From positions 930,001-994,000 of the forward strand of contig NZ_CP094984.1 in NCBI RefSeq assembly GCF_022869865.1: a stretch of DNA of 64,000 nucleotides, written 5' to 3'. This DNA comes from Arthrobacter zhangbolii (GTDB lineage: Bacteria; Actinomycetota; Actinomycetes; Actinomycetales; Micrococcaceae). Every line of letters begins with the position of its first letter. Positions within the stretch are counted from its first letter, which is position 1. The position numbers were made by a program, and so were the translations under genes. Shown here piece by piece: positions 26,376 to 33,612 of this stretch. The notes below the pieces were generated by a model. The model was not told where the DNA came from and did not search any database. It saw nothing but the letters and a program-made list of their open reading frames with translations.

Positions 26376-27341
26376 ATGTCGAATTCCACCACTACGCCGG
26401 CCCCGGCGGTTTCCGCTGCCGAAGAGCGCAGCGCCCGCATAGCGGTAACGGTTTTTCCGCTGCTTATTGTTGCCGGGGGAGTGATTGCGCTCTTCTTCCC
26501 GCAGCCCTTCACCGGGCTCTCCGCCTACATTAACCCGGGGCTGATGCTGATTATGTTCGGCATGGGCCTGACGCTGACCCTCCCGGATTTCGGGATGGTG
26601 GTCCGCCAGCCGCTTCCGGTGCTGCTGGGCGTGGTGGCGCAGTTTGTCATAATGCCGCTGCTGGGCCTGGGGATCGCCTGGGCGCTGAATCTCAGCCCGG
26701 AACTGGCTGCGGGCGTGATCCTGGTGGGCTGCGCTCCGGGCGGCACGGCGTCCAATGTGGTGACCTATCTGGCCCGCGGCAACGTGGCCCTCTCCGTGGC
26801 CATGACCTCGGTGTCCACGCTGCTGGCGCCCCTGCTGACCCCGCTGCTGGCGCTCTGGCTCGCGGGCCGGTACATGGCAGTTGACGCCGGTTCCATGGCG
26901 TGGTCCATTGTGCAGATTGTCCTGATTCCGGTGGTGCTCGGACTGGTTATCCGCTACCTGATGCCGCGGCTGGTGGACCGGATCCTCCCCGTGCTGCCCT
27001 GGGTTTCCGTGCTGGCGATTACGTTTGTGGTGATCGCGGTGGTGTCCGGCAGCGCCCAGGCAATTTTCACCGCGGGCTGGCTTATCCTGCTCGCGGTGGT
27101 GCTGCACAACGCGCTGGGACTGGGACTGGGGTACGGCGCCGCCAAGCTGTTCCGGCAGCCGATCCCGTCACGCCGGACCATGGCTATTGAAGTGGGGATG
27201 CAGAACTCCGGGCTTGCTGCCGGCTTGGCGAAACAGTACTTCGCTCCGGAAGCGGCGTTGCCCGCGGCAGTGTTTTCGGTCTGGCACAACGTCTCCGGCG
27301 CACTGATGGCCGCCATCTGGCAGCGCCGGCCGGTGTCCTGA
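26376..27341 (+). CDS. Bile acid:sodium symporter (BASS) family transporter
   Basis: 321 residues with about nine to ten hydrophobic segments. Family signatures are INPGLMLIMFGMGLTLTLPD, then LVGCAPGGTASNVVTYLARG (the discontinuous Na+-site helix) and EVGMQNSGLAAGLAKQYF. Bacterial members carry pantoate, 2-keto acids or other organic anions; substrate not assignable. ATG 26376 is preferred; an in-frame GTG lies two codons before it. It ends toward the convergent hsp20 gene with a shared terminator. Confidence 0.87.
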   Translation: MSNSTTTPAPAVSAAEERSARIAVTVFPLLIVAGGVIALFFPQPFTGLSAYINPGLMLIMFGMGLTLTLPDFGMVVRQPLPVLLGVVAQFVIMPLLGLGIAWALNLSPELAAGVILVGCAPGGTASNVVTYLARGNVALSVAMTSVSTLLAPLLTPLLALWLAGRYMAVDAGSMAWSIVQIVLIPVVLGLVIRYLMPRLVDRILPVLPWVSVLAITFVVIAVVSGSAQAIFTAGWLILLAVVLHNALGLGLGYGAAKLFRQPIPSRRTMAIEVGMQNSGLAAGLAKQYFAPEAALPAAVFSVWHNVSGALMAAIWQRRPVS

Positions 27342-27410
27342 CTGTCTGGAGGCGGCCGGCCCCGGACAAACATAGTCGGCCCTGAACAAACGCGGCCTCA
27401 AACAAATGCA

Positions 27411-27440
27411 GCAGGCCCCGGACCGAAGTCCGGGGCCTGC
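27411..27440. terminator. Bidirectional terminator between the symporter and hsp20
   Basis: GCAGGCCCCGGAC / GTCCGGGGCCTGC, a perfect 13-base stem around CGAA, placed between convergent genes. Confidence 0.85.
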
Positions 27441-27459
27441 TTCGCTTGCAGTTGAACGG

Positions 27460-28077
27460 CTAGATGCCGGCACCCTGATCGCCGGAGGAGGATGGCCCGG
27501 ACGAGCCTGAGCCGCCGGAACCGGAGCCGCCGGAGCCCATTCCTGAACCGCCGCCCATGCCTGAGCTGGAACCGCCCATGCCGGAGCCCGAGCCGCTTGA
27601 ACCGGATCCCATTCCGGAGCCGGATGAAACGGACGCCGGCTCCGAGGAACTCTGGCCCGAGATCGTGTTCCCGTCCTTATATGCCGCGGAAACCTCGATC
27701 TTCCGCGGCTTCGAACGCTCGCTGACAGGGATAAAGACGCTCAGCACGCCGTTCTCGTACTTGGCTGAGATGTTGTCGATATCTATGCCCTGGCCAAGGT
27801 TCAGCTGCCGGAGGAAGCTGCCGCTTTCCCTCTCGCGGGTCAGCCAGGTCACCCCTTCGGTGGTATGGATGGTCCGTTCGGCGCGGATGGTCAGCAGCTG
27901 GCCATCCACGTCAACGTCCACCGAGCCGGGATCGATGCCGGGAAGATCTGCATTGAGGATGTAATGGTCGCCCTCGCGGTACAGATCGATGGGCATCAGC
28001 CGAAGCCGCTGGCGCGGGTCCAGAAGGGCTCCCGCAACCCGGTCCAGCTCACGGAATGGATCAAACTTCATCGCCAT
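27460..28077 (-). CDS. Hsp20/alpha-crystallin small heat-shock protein with a Gly/Ser/Met tail
   Basis: 205 residues, an ATP-independent holdase. The start MKFDPFRELDRVAGALLDPR and the alpha-crystallin domain (IDLYREGDHYILNADLPGID, RERESGSFLRQLNLGQGI, then YENGVLSVFIPVSE) are typical. The expected protein ends near residue 140. Here about 60 further residues are almost pure Gly, Ser and Met (GSGMGSGSSGSGSGMGGSSS), a disordered low-complexity tail. AAGGAG lies nine bases before ATG 28077 and three before an in-frame ATG at 28083. A CIRCE and a HAIR-like operator lie upstream, so heat control by HrcA and perhaps HspR is expected. Confidence 0.88.
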   Translation of the reverse strand: MAMKFDPFRELDRVAGALLDPRQRLRLMPIDLYREGDHYILNADLPGIDPGSVDVDVDGQLLTIRAERTIHTTEGVTWLTRERESGSFLRQLNLGQGIDIDNISAKYENGVLSVFIPVSERSKPRKIEVSAAYKDGNTISGQSSSEPASVSSGSGMGSGSSGSGSGMGGSSSGMGGGSGMGSGGSGSGGSGSSGPSSSGDQGAGI

Positions 28078-28146
28078 GTTCATCAACTCCTTTGTGCCAC
28101 CGACGTCGGTCGGGCATCGGTGGTGGAAACGCCGATTGTGGAAGGG

Positions 28147-28175
28147 TCGATAAAGGTTGAGTCGCACTACCTCAA
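28147..28175 (-). promoter_or_regulatory. Candidate hsp20 promoter
   Basis: Coding strand: TTGAGG (28175-28170), 17-base spacer, TATCGA (28152-28147). It overlaps the HAIR-like repeat. A second candidate, TGGCAC-N17-TAGCGT, overlaps the CIRCE element. Confidence 0.35.
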
Positions 28176-28176
28176 C
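28156..28176. promoter_or_regulatory. HAIR-like inverted repeat (possible HspR operator)
   Basis: GTTGAGT-N7-CCTCAAC against the HspR consensus CTTGAGT-N7-ACTCAAG: spacing exact, 11 of 14 arm positions match. It lies 13 bases from the CIRCE element on the gene-proximal side. Confidence 0.5.
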
Positions 28177-28188
28177 GATGAAATTACG

Positions 28189-28215
28189 CTAGCACTCGGG
28201 CATAGTGAGTGCCAG
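28189..28215. promoter_or_regulatory. CIRCE element (HrcA operator) upstream of hsp20
   Basis: CTAGCACTC-N9-GAGTGCCAG against the consensus TTAGCACTC-N9-GAGTGCTAA: spacing exact, 15 of 18 arm positions match. It is about 110 bases upstream of the hsp20 start and overlaps one candidate promoter. Confidence 0.85.
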
Positions 28216-28260
28216 ATCACATGGATAAAAACGGTCCGGGAGGACCGGTTTTTTCTGTCC

Positions 28261-29730
28261 TCAGCCCACCGGCCAGGCGTGCACGGCCGTATTGCTGTGC
28301 ATGTTCTCCCAGTAGAGGCGGGACATTTCGGCCAGCGCGGCGCTGCGTGCCAGTCCGGATTCCTCCAGACGGCGAAGCGTGGCGATCTGCCAGGCTGCTC
28401 CGTTCTGCTCGGTCCGTGCCCGCTCGGAGACGACGTCCAGATAGCGGTTTATGAGCGTGGGGTCCACCTTCAGGGCGCGCAGCCCTTCGGCGGCCTGCGG
28501 GATCAGGTGCCGCACAATCAGTTCAGCAACCGGAATTTCGCCGATGCCCGGCCAATACACCGTGGCCTCCAGCCCGTGGCGGGCACAGGAGAGGAAATTG
28601 TCGGACGCGGTCTTGAAGGCAAGCCGGCTCCACAGCGGACGGTCTGCGGTGCGGATGTATTCCACCAGGCCGTAATAGAAAGCTGCATTGGCTACAACGT
28701 CTATGACTGACGGACCTGCCGGCAGCACACGGTTTTCCAACCGCAGATTGGGGGTGCCGCTGCCCGGGTCATAGATGGGCCGGTTCCAGCGGTAAACGGT
28801 ACCGTTGTGCAGCCGCAGTTCAGCCAGCAGCGGTGCACCTGCAGAGGTGGTTTCATCCCCTCGGCCCGAGAGCTCCGGGAGCAGCGCCGGGAAGTAGCGT
28901 ACGTTCTCCTCAAACAGGTCGAAGATGGAGGTGATCCACCGTTCTCCGAACCAGACGCGGGGCCGCACACCCTGCTGGCGCATTTCCGGGGGTCGGGTAT
29001 CAATTGACTGCTTGAACAGTTCAATCCGGGTTTCATGCCACAGGACGTGTTCCATGAAAATGGGCGAGTTGGCCGCCAGCGCAACCTGGGGAGCAGCGAT
29101 CATCTGCGCTGCATTCCAGGCCGGTGCAAATTGCTCGGGTGAGACTTCCAGATGCAGCTGCACCGACGTACACGCCGCTTCGGGGGCAATGTTCTGGGCG
29201 TAAAAGGACAGAGGCTCCGGGCCGGAGAGATCCAGCAAAACGTCTTCACCGCGCGCCTGGAGTACCGAAGTGTTCAGGGCGGCATATCGCTGGCCGCTGC
29301 TGAGCCACTCCCAGCCATCCATGAACCCGGGCGTCAGGGTGGGCAGGATTCCCACCATCATGATGTCCGCGTCCTCCTGCTCCGCGCGTTGGTCAGCACG
29401 GTTCAGCTGCGTTCGCAGGCCGTCTTCGAGGTCCTTGAGTCCGAACTGCCCGATCGAAAGTGCGGGATGGTTCATCTCGATGTTAAAAGCGCCGATTTCG
29501 GTCTGGAAAGCCGGATCGGCGATGCGTTTCAGGACAGCCTGGTTGCGCAGGGCGGGGGAGAAGTCACGGTTGGTGAGGTTCAGCTCGAGCTCCAGCCCAA
29601 TGCTCGCCGTGTCGGCGAACCGGGCGGTGGACAGGTAATGGGCAAAATGGTCCAGGTTTTCCAGCAGCCGCTGCCGGTAGGCGGTCCGCTGTGCCCTGCT
29701 GAACGTCCGGCTGGTGACTTCGGCGCCCAT
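28261..29730 (-). CDS. Glutamate-cysteine ligase family protein (GCS2)
   Basis: 489 residues. The GCS2-type ATP-dependent carboxylate-amine ligase signature is seen in TASIGLELELNLTNRDFSPA (metal-binding glutamates), FQTEIGAFNIEMNHPALSI, and SVQLHLEVSPEQFAPAWNAA. LRLHNGTVYRWNRPIYDPG and NLRLENRVLPAGPSVIDVVA form the later active-site part. Members join glutamate to cysteine or to other amines; in actinobacteria without glutathione the product may be an ergothioneine or other gamma-glutamyl intermediate. The precise substrate is not assigned. It lies five bases downstream of the membrane-protein gene at 29736-30269, so the two are an operon. Confidence 0.82.
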   Translation of the reverse strand: MGAEVTSRTFSRAQRTAYRQRLLENLDHFAHYLSTARFADTASIGLELELNLTNRDFSPALRNQAVLKRIADPAFQTEIGAFNIEMNHPALSIGQFGLKDLEDGLRTQLNRADQRAEQEDADIMMVGILPTLTPGFMDGWEWLSSGQRYAALNTSVLQARGEDVLLDLSGPEPLSFYAQNIAPEAACTSVQLHLEVSPEQFAPAWNAAQMIAAPQVALAANSPIFMEHVLWHETRIELFKQSIDTRPPEMRQQGVRPRVWFGERWITSIFDLFEENVRYFPALLPELSGRGDETTSAGAPLLAELRLHNGTVYRWNRPIYDPGSGTPNLRLENRVLPAGPSVIDVVANAAFYYGLVEYIRTADRPLWSRLAFKTASDNFLSCARHGLEATVYWPGIGEIPVAELIVRHLIPQAAEGLRALKVDPTLINRYLDVVSERARTEQNGAAWQIATLRRLEESGLARSAALAEMSRLYWENMHSNTAVHAWPVG

Positions 29731-29735
29731 GGTTC

Positions 29736-30269
29736 CTACTTCCCCTTCAGGCCCTTGTAGACGTTGACGGGCCGCTGCATCTCACCGTGTTGTGCGCCCA
29801 TCACGATCACAGCTCCGGACAGTACAGGGATGCTCCACTGGAGAACTTTGAGCTGCCGCTGCGCCGCCTTCAGTTCCTCGGAGGCGTCTTCCCTCGGCTC
29901 GGTGGCACCCCGGCTGCCCTGTTCGGCGAGCTGCTCCACCTTTCCGCCCAGGATGCCCGCGTACAGCGTGACCCCTGCGCCGAGAACAGTCGCCGCGGTT
30001 TTGTATACGGTAAGCCGGCCCACCCCGTCCTGCCGGCCAATCCGCGCGCTGTTCTCGCCCAGGAGTGCCAGGCCGGCCAGGGCATGGCCGCCGATTGCCG
30101 CAGCCTGGACCGGTGCCCATTTCTTCCATCCGAGGGCGGAGAGCCGGGTCCGTTCGGTGGGATCCTTCGCTTCGGCTGCTGCCCCGTTCAGGCCAACGGC
30201 GCCCATAAGGGAACCGCCAAACCACGCTGCTGCGGTGAGGTCATGAACAGATCGCGTCAGTGCTGCCAT
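29736..30269 (-). CDS. Four-helix membrane protein of unknown function
   Basis: 177 residues with four hydrophobic segments: LTAAAWFGGSLMGAVGLNGA, PVQAAAIGGHALAGLALLG, TAATVLGAGVTLYAGILGG and SIPVLSGAVIVMGAQHGEMQ. A charged loop (EQGSRGATEPREDASEELKA) separates the last two. I do not assign a family. ATG 30269 is chosen because AGGAG lies eight bases upstream. It is divergent from the 30445-32293 operon, and the AT-rich palindrome-bearing gap suggests shared stress control. Confidence 0.7.
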   Translation of the reverse strand: MAALTRSVHDLTAAAWFGGSLMGAVGLNGAAAEAKDPTERTRLSALGWKKWAPVQAAAIGGHALAGLALLGENSARIGRQDGVGRLTVYKTAATVLGAGVTLYAGILGGKVEQLAEQGSRGATEPREDASEELKAAQRQLKVLQWSIPVLSGAVIVMGAQHGEMQRPVNVYKGLKGK

Positions 30270-30349
30270 GTTGATGCTCCTGGGGTCGCGGAGAGAACCT
30301 GCGCCGTCGTTCTCGTCGGTGCACATCAGACAACCATGCACCGGTCGCA

Positions 30350-30393
30350 TAAGCAAGGTTGCTTACTACCCATGATTAGCTAAGTATGCTTAG
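30350..30393. promoter_or_regulatory. Palindromes in the divergent stress-gene promoter
   Basis: TAAGCAA-GG-TTGCTTA (30350-30365) and CTAAG-TATG-CTTAG (30380-30393) lie in a markedly AT-rich patch between divergent genes. The shared TAAG/CTTA halves suggest one regulator or an alternative sigma factor. Confidence 0.5.
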
Positions 30394-30444
30394 TATTGTT
30401 GTGCGGTTTCGATCCGATCAGCAACGCGACGACGAAAGAGAGCG

Positions 30445-31254
30445 ATGATGACAGACAACTTCAGCCCACGCGACGGAAGCCATGCAGCATCCCCCGGGTC
30501 AGGAGCGGGATCTGACTCAACCGCGGCCGCCAAGACGGATGCAGCCAAGCAGCAGGCTGGTGACCTCGCCCAGCATGCCAAAGGGAACGCCGGGCAGGTG
30601 GCAGAAACAGCCAAAACCGAAGCTGCCGGCGTCGCATCCGAAGTGAAAAGCAACGCCAGGGACCTCTTCACCCAGGCACGTTCCGACCTCACCGAGCAGG
30701 CGGGCGCACAGCAGCAAAAGGTGGCCGAAGGCCTGCGGTCCGTCGCCGACGAGCTGCAGTCCATGGCCCAGTCCGGCCAGTCCGGTGTGGCCGCCGATCT
30801 GGTAGGGGAAGCAGCCAGCCGTGCCTCGTCGGTCGCCGGTTGGCTTGACGGACGGGATCCGGGATCGCTGCTGGATGAGGTCAAGGGTTTTGCCCGGCAG
30901 CGGCCAATGGCCTTCCTCGCCATCGCGGCCGGTGCGGGTTTCCTCGCGGGACGCCTGAACAAGAGCCTGAGCGCCGGAGTTCCGGCACAAGGTGTGTCCG
31001 GCGGTTCCACCGGCCAGCATGCAGCCCCGCCGGTGCCCCCGGCCCCGCCGATACAGCCGCCCCAGCCCCGGGTAGCTGAAACCGAGGCGGAAGGGCCGGG
31101 TACCTCACCGGACGCTGCCGGGGTCGATGATCCCTTCGGTTCCGAGCCGGTACGCAGTGCCGGTTCCGGCCCGGCTTCGGCACAGACCCTGCCGCCCACT
31201 CCGTCCACCGGAGTTCCGGCAGCTGATCCCTACAGCGGCGGTCGGCACTCATGA
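30445..31254 (+). CDS. Ala-rich, LEA-like membrane-associated protein
   Basis: 269 residues. The first 130 residues are an Ala/Lys/Glu/Gln-rich amphipathic helix region (AAAKTDAAKQQAGDLAQHAK, QVAETAKTEAAGVASEVKSN), like late-embryogenesis-abundant or nutrient-deprivation proteins. One short hydrophobic segment, MAFLAIAAGAGFLAGRLNKS, lies near residue 155. A Pro-rich disordered tail (PPVPPAPPIQPPQPR) follows. It is the first gene of a three-gene operon whose members overlap by ATGA. Envelope protection under stress is inferred from composition and partners only. Confidence 0.75.
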   Translation: MMTDNFSPRDGSHAASPGSGAGSDSTAAAKTDAAKQQAGDLAQHAKGNAGQVAETAKTEAAGVASEVKSNARDLFTQARSDLTEQAGAQQQKVAEGLRSVADELQSMAQSGQSGVAADLVGEAASRASSVAGWLDGRDPGSLLDEVKGFARQRPMAFLAIAAGAGFLAGRLNKSLSAGVPAQGVSGGSTGQHAAPPVPPAPPIQPPQPRVAETEAEGPGTSPDAAGVDDPFGSEPVRSAGSGPASAQTLPPTPSTGVPAADPYSGGRHS

Positions 31255-31700
31255 GTACCGAAATGCCTCCCACACCTGCGCAGGCCAAACCTCCCACACC
31301 TGCGCAGGCCAAAGCGGAGTCCACGTCGCTGGGAGACCTTCTCGGCCAGGTAACGCAGGACATGACCACGCTGATGCGCCAGGAAGTTGAACTGGCGAAG
31401 GTGGAGATGAAGCAGTCGGCAACCCGCGCCGGAAAAGGTGCCGGTATGTTTGGCGGTGCCGCCGTCGCCGGTTACTTCGTCCTCCTCTTCCTGTCCGTTG
31501 CCCTGTGGTACGGCCTCGGCACCACCGCGATCGGCTTCGGCTGGTCCGCCGTGATCGTAGCCGTCATCTGGGCCATCATCGCCGCAGTCCTGGCGGCGCG
31601 CGGACGTACGGAGATGAAGAAGATCAAGGGCCTGCCGCAGACCTCGGAAACCCTGCAGGAATTCCCCCGGACCATGAAACCAAGCGAGGAAACACGATGA
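31251..31700 (+). CDS. Phage-holin-like family membrane protein (actinobacterial holin-X type)
   Basis: 149 residues. SLGDLLGQVTQDMTTLMRQE, then VELAKVEMKQSATRAGKGAG, is the conserved N-terminal helix of this family. Two membrane segments follow: GYFVLLFLSVALWYGLGTTA and WSAVIVAVIWAIIAAVLAAR. Despite the name there are no phage genes around; these proteins occur with DUF3618 in actinobacterial stress operons. Codons 6-21 are an exact 24-base tandem duplication (31266-31289 and 31290-31313) encoding PPTPAQAK twice. Start and stop overlap both neighbours by four bases. Confidence 0.85.
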   Translation: MSTEMPPTPAQAKPPTPAQAKAESTSLGDLLGQVTQDMTTLMRQEVELAKVEMKQSATRAGKGAGMFGGAAVAGYFVLLFLSVALWYGLGTTAIGFGWSAVIVAVIWAIIAAVLAARGRTEMKKIKGLPQTSETLQEFPRTMKPSEETR

Positions 31701-32293
31701 GTGAAAACCCTGATGAGATTCGCGCCGACATCGAGCGGACCCGCCAACGGCTGGGCACGAACGTGGATGCCGTGGCGGACAAAGTAACCCCCTCCCACAT
31801 TGTCCAGCGACAGACAAACAAGGTGAAGGACAAGGTATTCGGAGTGAAGGACAAGGTGATGGGTGTGGCAGATTCCATGGGCAACAGTGCCTCAAATGCC
31901 GGCGGCAGTGTGTCGGAAGGTATGTCCGCTGCCGGTTCAGCTGTGCAGGATGCCCCGGGACAGCTGGTGGGCAAGGCACAGGGCAATCCCATGGCAGCGG
32001 GCCTGATCGCGTTCGGCGCCGGACTGCTCGCCGCCTCCCTGATCCCCGCCAGTGAGAAGGAACGCGTCGCGGCTGACAACCTTAAGACCGCTGCCAAGCC
32101 GATGACCGATGAGCTGGCAGGGGCTGCTAAGGAAATGGCCCAGGGGCTCAAGGAGCCGGCTCAGGAAGCGATGGAGAACGTCAAGGCTACTGCTGCCGAC
32201 GCCGCGAAGAATGTGAAGTCCGAGGGGCAGAGCGCTGTGACCGAGGTGAAGGATTCCGCCACCGAGGCACAGCAAAACGTTCGGAACGCCTAA
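31697..32293 (+). CDS. DUF3618 domain protein
   Basis: 198 residues. The family signature is at the N-terminus: NPDEIRADIERTRQRLGTNV, then DAVADKVTPSHIVQRQ. One hydrophobic segment (AAGLIAFGAGLLAASLIPAS) lies near residue 105. The remainder is Ala/Lys/Glu-rich with helical repeats (AAKEMAQGLKEPAQEAMENV). Together with the two preceding genes it forms the usual actinobacterial trio; the role is unknown. It is followed by a perfect 25-base terminator stem. Confidence 0.85.
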   Translation: MSENPDEIRADIERTRQRLGTNVDAVADKVTPSHIVQRQTNKVKDKVFGVKDKVMGVADSMGNSASNAGGSVSEGMSAAGSAVQDAPGQLVGKAQGNPMAAGLIAFGAGLLAASLIPASEKERVAADNLKTAAKPMTDELAGAAKEMAQGLKEPAQEAMENVKATAADAAKNVKSEGQSAVTEVKDSATEAQQNVRNA

Positions 32294-32298
32294 ACAAC

Positions 32299-32354
32299 CG
32301 CACAACGACGGCGGCCCCGCACCGGAAAAGGTGCGGGGCCGCCGTCGTTGTGCG
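32299..32354. terminator. Strong bidirectional terminator
   Basis: Perfect 25-base stem (32299-32323 with 32330-32354), six-base loop, then TTTTT, between the convergent DUF3618 and oxidoreductase genes. Confidence 0.92.
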
Positions 32355-32358
32355 TTTT

Positions 32359-33447
32359 TCAGCGCGGTACAGCTGCTTCGTCGTTGCGGTAAAGCACACC
32401 CATCTGGGCGCGGGCGGCATCAAAGATGCGCATGGTGCGCAGCGAATCGGCCCAGGTCATGGTGGGGCTTTCGAGCAGGCCCGCCTGAATGCAGCGGGTC
32501 ACCTCACGCAGTTCGTAGGTGTAGCCGTTGCCAACCTGCGGGAACCGTTCCGTCCGCGTCTCACCCATATGCGGGGTAATCGTCAGTTCCACCGGGTTGT
32601 GCAGCGGGGACCCGGTGTGCAGCCAGCCCTTGGTGCCGGAGATGACCGCCGTCCGCGGGCACGAGGACACCAGCGAGGATGTCAGCTGAGCCATGCCGCC
32701 GGAGGCATAACCCAGGGTCAGGGCGTTCTGCACATCCACGCCATCCGCATTGACCGCGCCGATGGCGTGGACCGTCTCCGGGTATCCCAGGGCTCCGAGC
32801 GCAAAGGTCAGCGGGTAGACGGTGAGATCCAGCAGGGCTCCGCCGCCTGCAGCGGGATCCCAGAGCCGGTGCGACGGGTCATAGGCGGCAGGGAAGCCCA
32901 GATCGGCCTGGACCCATTGGATGTCACCCAGTTCACCGGACGCCACCAGCTCCCAGATGCGGTTGATGCAGGGCAGGAACCGTGTCCACACCGCCTCCAT
33001 CAGGAACACGTTGCGGGAGCGTGCCAGCTCGATCAGGTCCTCGGCTTCCCTGGCATTGATGGTCAGGGATTTTTCGCACAGGACGTGCTTGCCGGCTTCC
33101 AGCGCCCGCCGGGTGATCTCATAGTGCTGGGCGTGCGGGGATGCGACATAAACAATGTCCACGTCCGGATCAGCAAACAGCTGGTCGTAGCCCTTGCCCT
33201 CCGAGGAGTCGGAGTAGCTGGTGGCGAAGCCAAACCGCCGGGCAAAATCCTCGGCGCTGGCCTGGCCGCGTGAACTCACTGCCTGCAGGACGGCATCTTC
33301 AAGCCGGGCGATGTCCTCGGTGACCCGTTCGGCAATATTGCCGGTGGCGACTACGCCCCAGCGAAGGGTTCGGCCGGTGGCCTGGACCGGGCTGGGGGCC
33401 CCGGGCTGCACACAGGGAGGGGTGGGAATGTGTTGAACAGCGGTCAT
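32359..33447 (-). CDS. Gfo/Idh/MocA family NAD(P)-dependent oxidoreductase
   Basis: 362 residues. The Rossmann start is LRWGVVATGNIAERVTEDIA, and the sugar-dehydrogenase motif is GKHVLCEKSLTIN, where the EKP lysine is kept but the proline is serine. NVFLMEAVWTRFLPCINRIW and DPAAGGGALLDLTVYPLTFA place it near the dihydrodiol/glucose-fructose oxidoreductase branch. It follows the sugar ABC genes on the same strand, after a terminator and a 165-base gap, so it probably oxidises a sugar taken up by that transporter, though under separate transcription. Confidence 0.87.
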   Translation of the reverse strand: MTAVQHIPTPPCVQPGAPSPVQATGRTLRWGVVATGNIAERVTEDIARLEDAVLQAVSSRGQASAEDFARRFGFATSYSDSSEGKGYDQLFADPDVDIVYVASPHAQHYEITRRALEAGKHVLCEKSLTINAREAEDLIELARSRNVFLMEAVWTRFLPCINRIWELVASGELGDIQWVQADLGFPAAYDPSHRLWDPAAGGGALLDLTVYPLTFALGALGYPETVHAIGAVNADGVDVQNALTLGYASGGMAQLTSSLVSSCPRTAVISGTKGWLHTGSPLHNPVELTITPHMGETRTERFPQVGNGYTYELREVTRCIQAGLLESPTMTWADSLRTMRIFDAARAQMGVLYRNDEAAVPR

Positions 33448-33534
33448 TGTCCTCGTCTTCCGCGTCGTTGCAGGGAGTGTCCCTACTCTATGGTGGGCAG
33501 CGGCCCGAGCCTAGGGGGCGGCGCCAGTCCCAAA

Positions 33535-33573
33535 GGAACGGCCCGGGTCCCCGTCAGGGTCCCGGGCCGTTCC
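33535..33573 (-). terminator. Terminator of the sugar ABC operon
   Basis: GGAACGGCCCGGG / CCCGGGCCGTTCC, a 13-base perfect stem. On the coding strand it is followed by TTTGGG. Confidence 0.75.
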
Positions 33574-33612
33574 GCCCCGGAGGGCGGTAGTGCTACTTCA
33601 GGTAATGCTTAT

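Noticed and set aside
24924-27107. Minus-strand open frame of 727 codons opposite icd and the symporter
   Set aside because: It crosses two clear genes and a terminator and has no homologous pattern.
31251-31700. Prophage marker (holin)
   Set aside because: No phage genes lie nearby. This holin-like family with DUF3618 is a normal actinobacterial chromosomal set.
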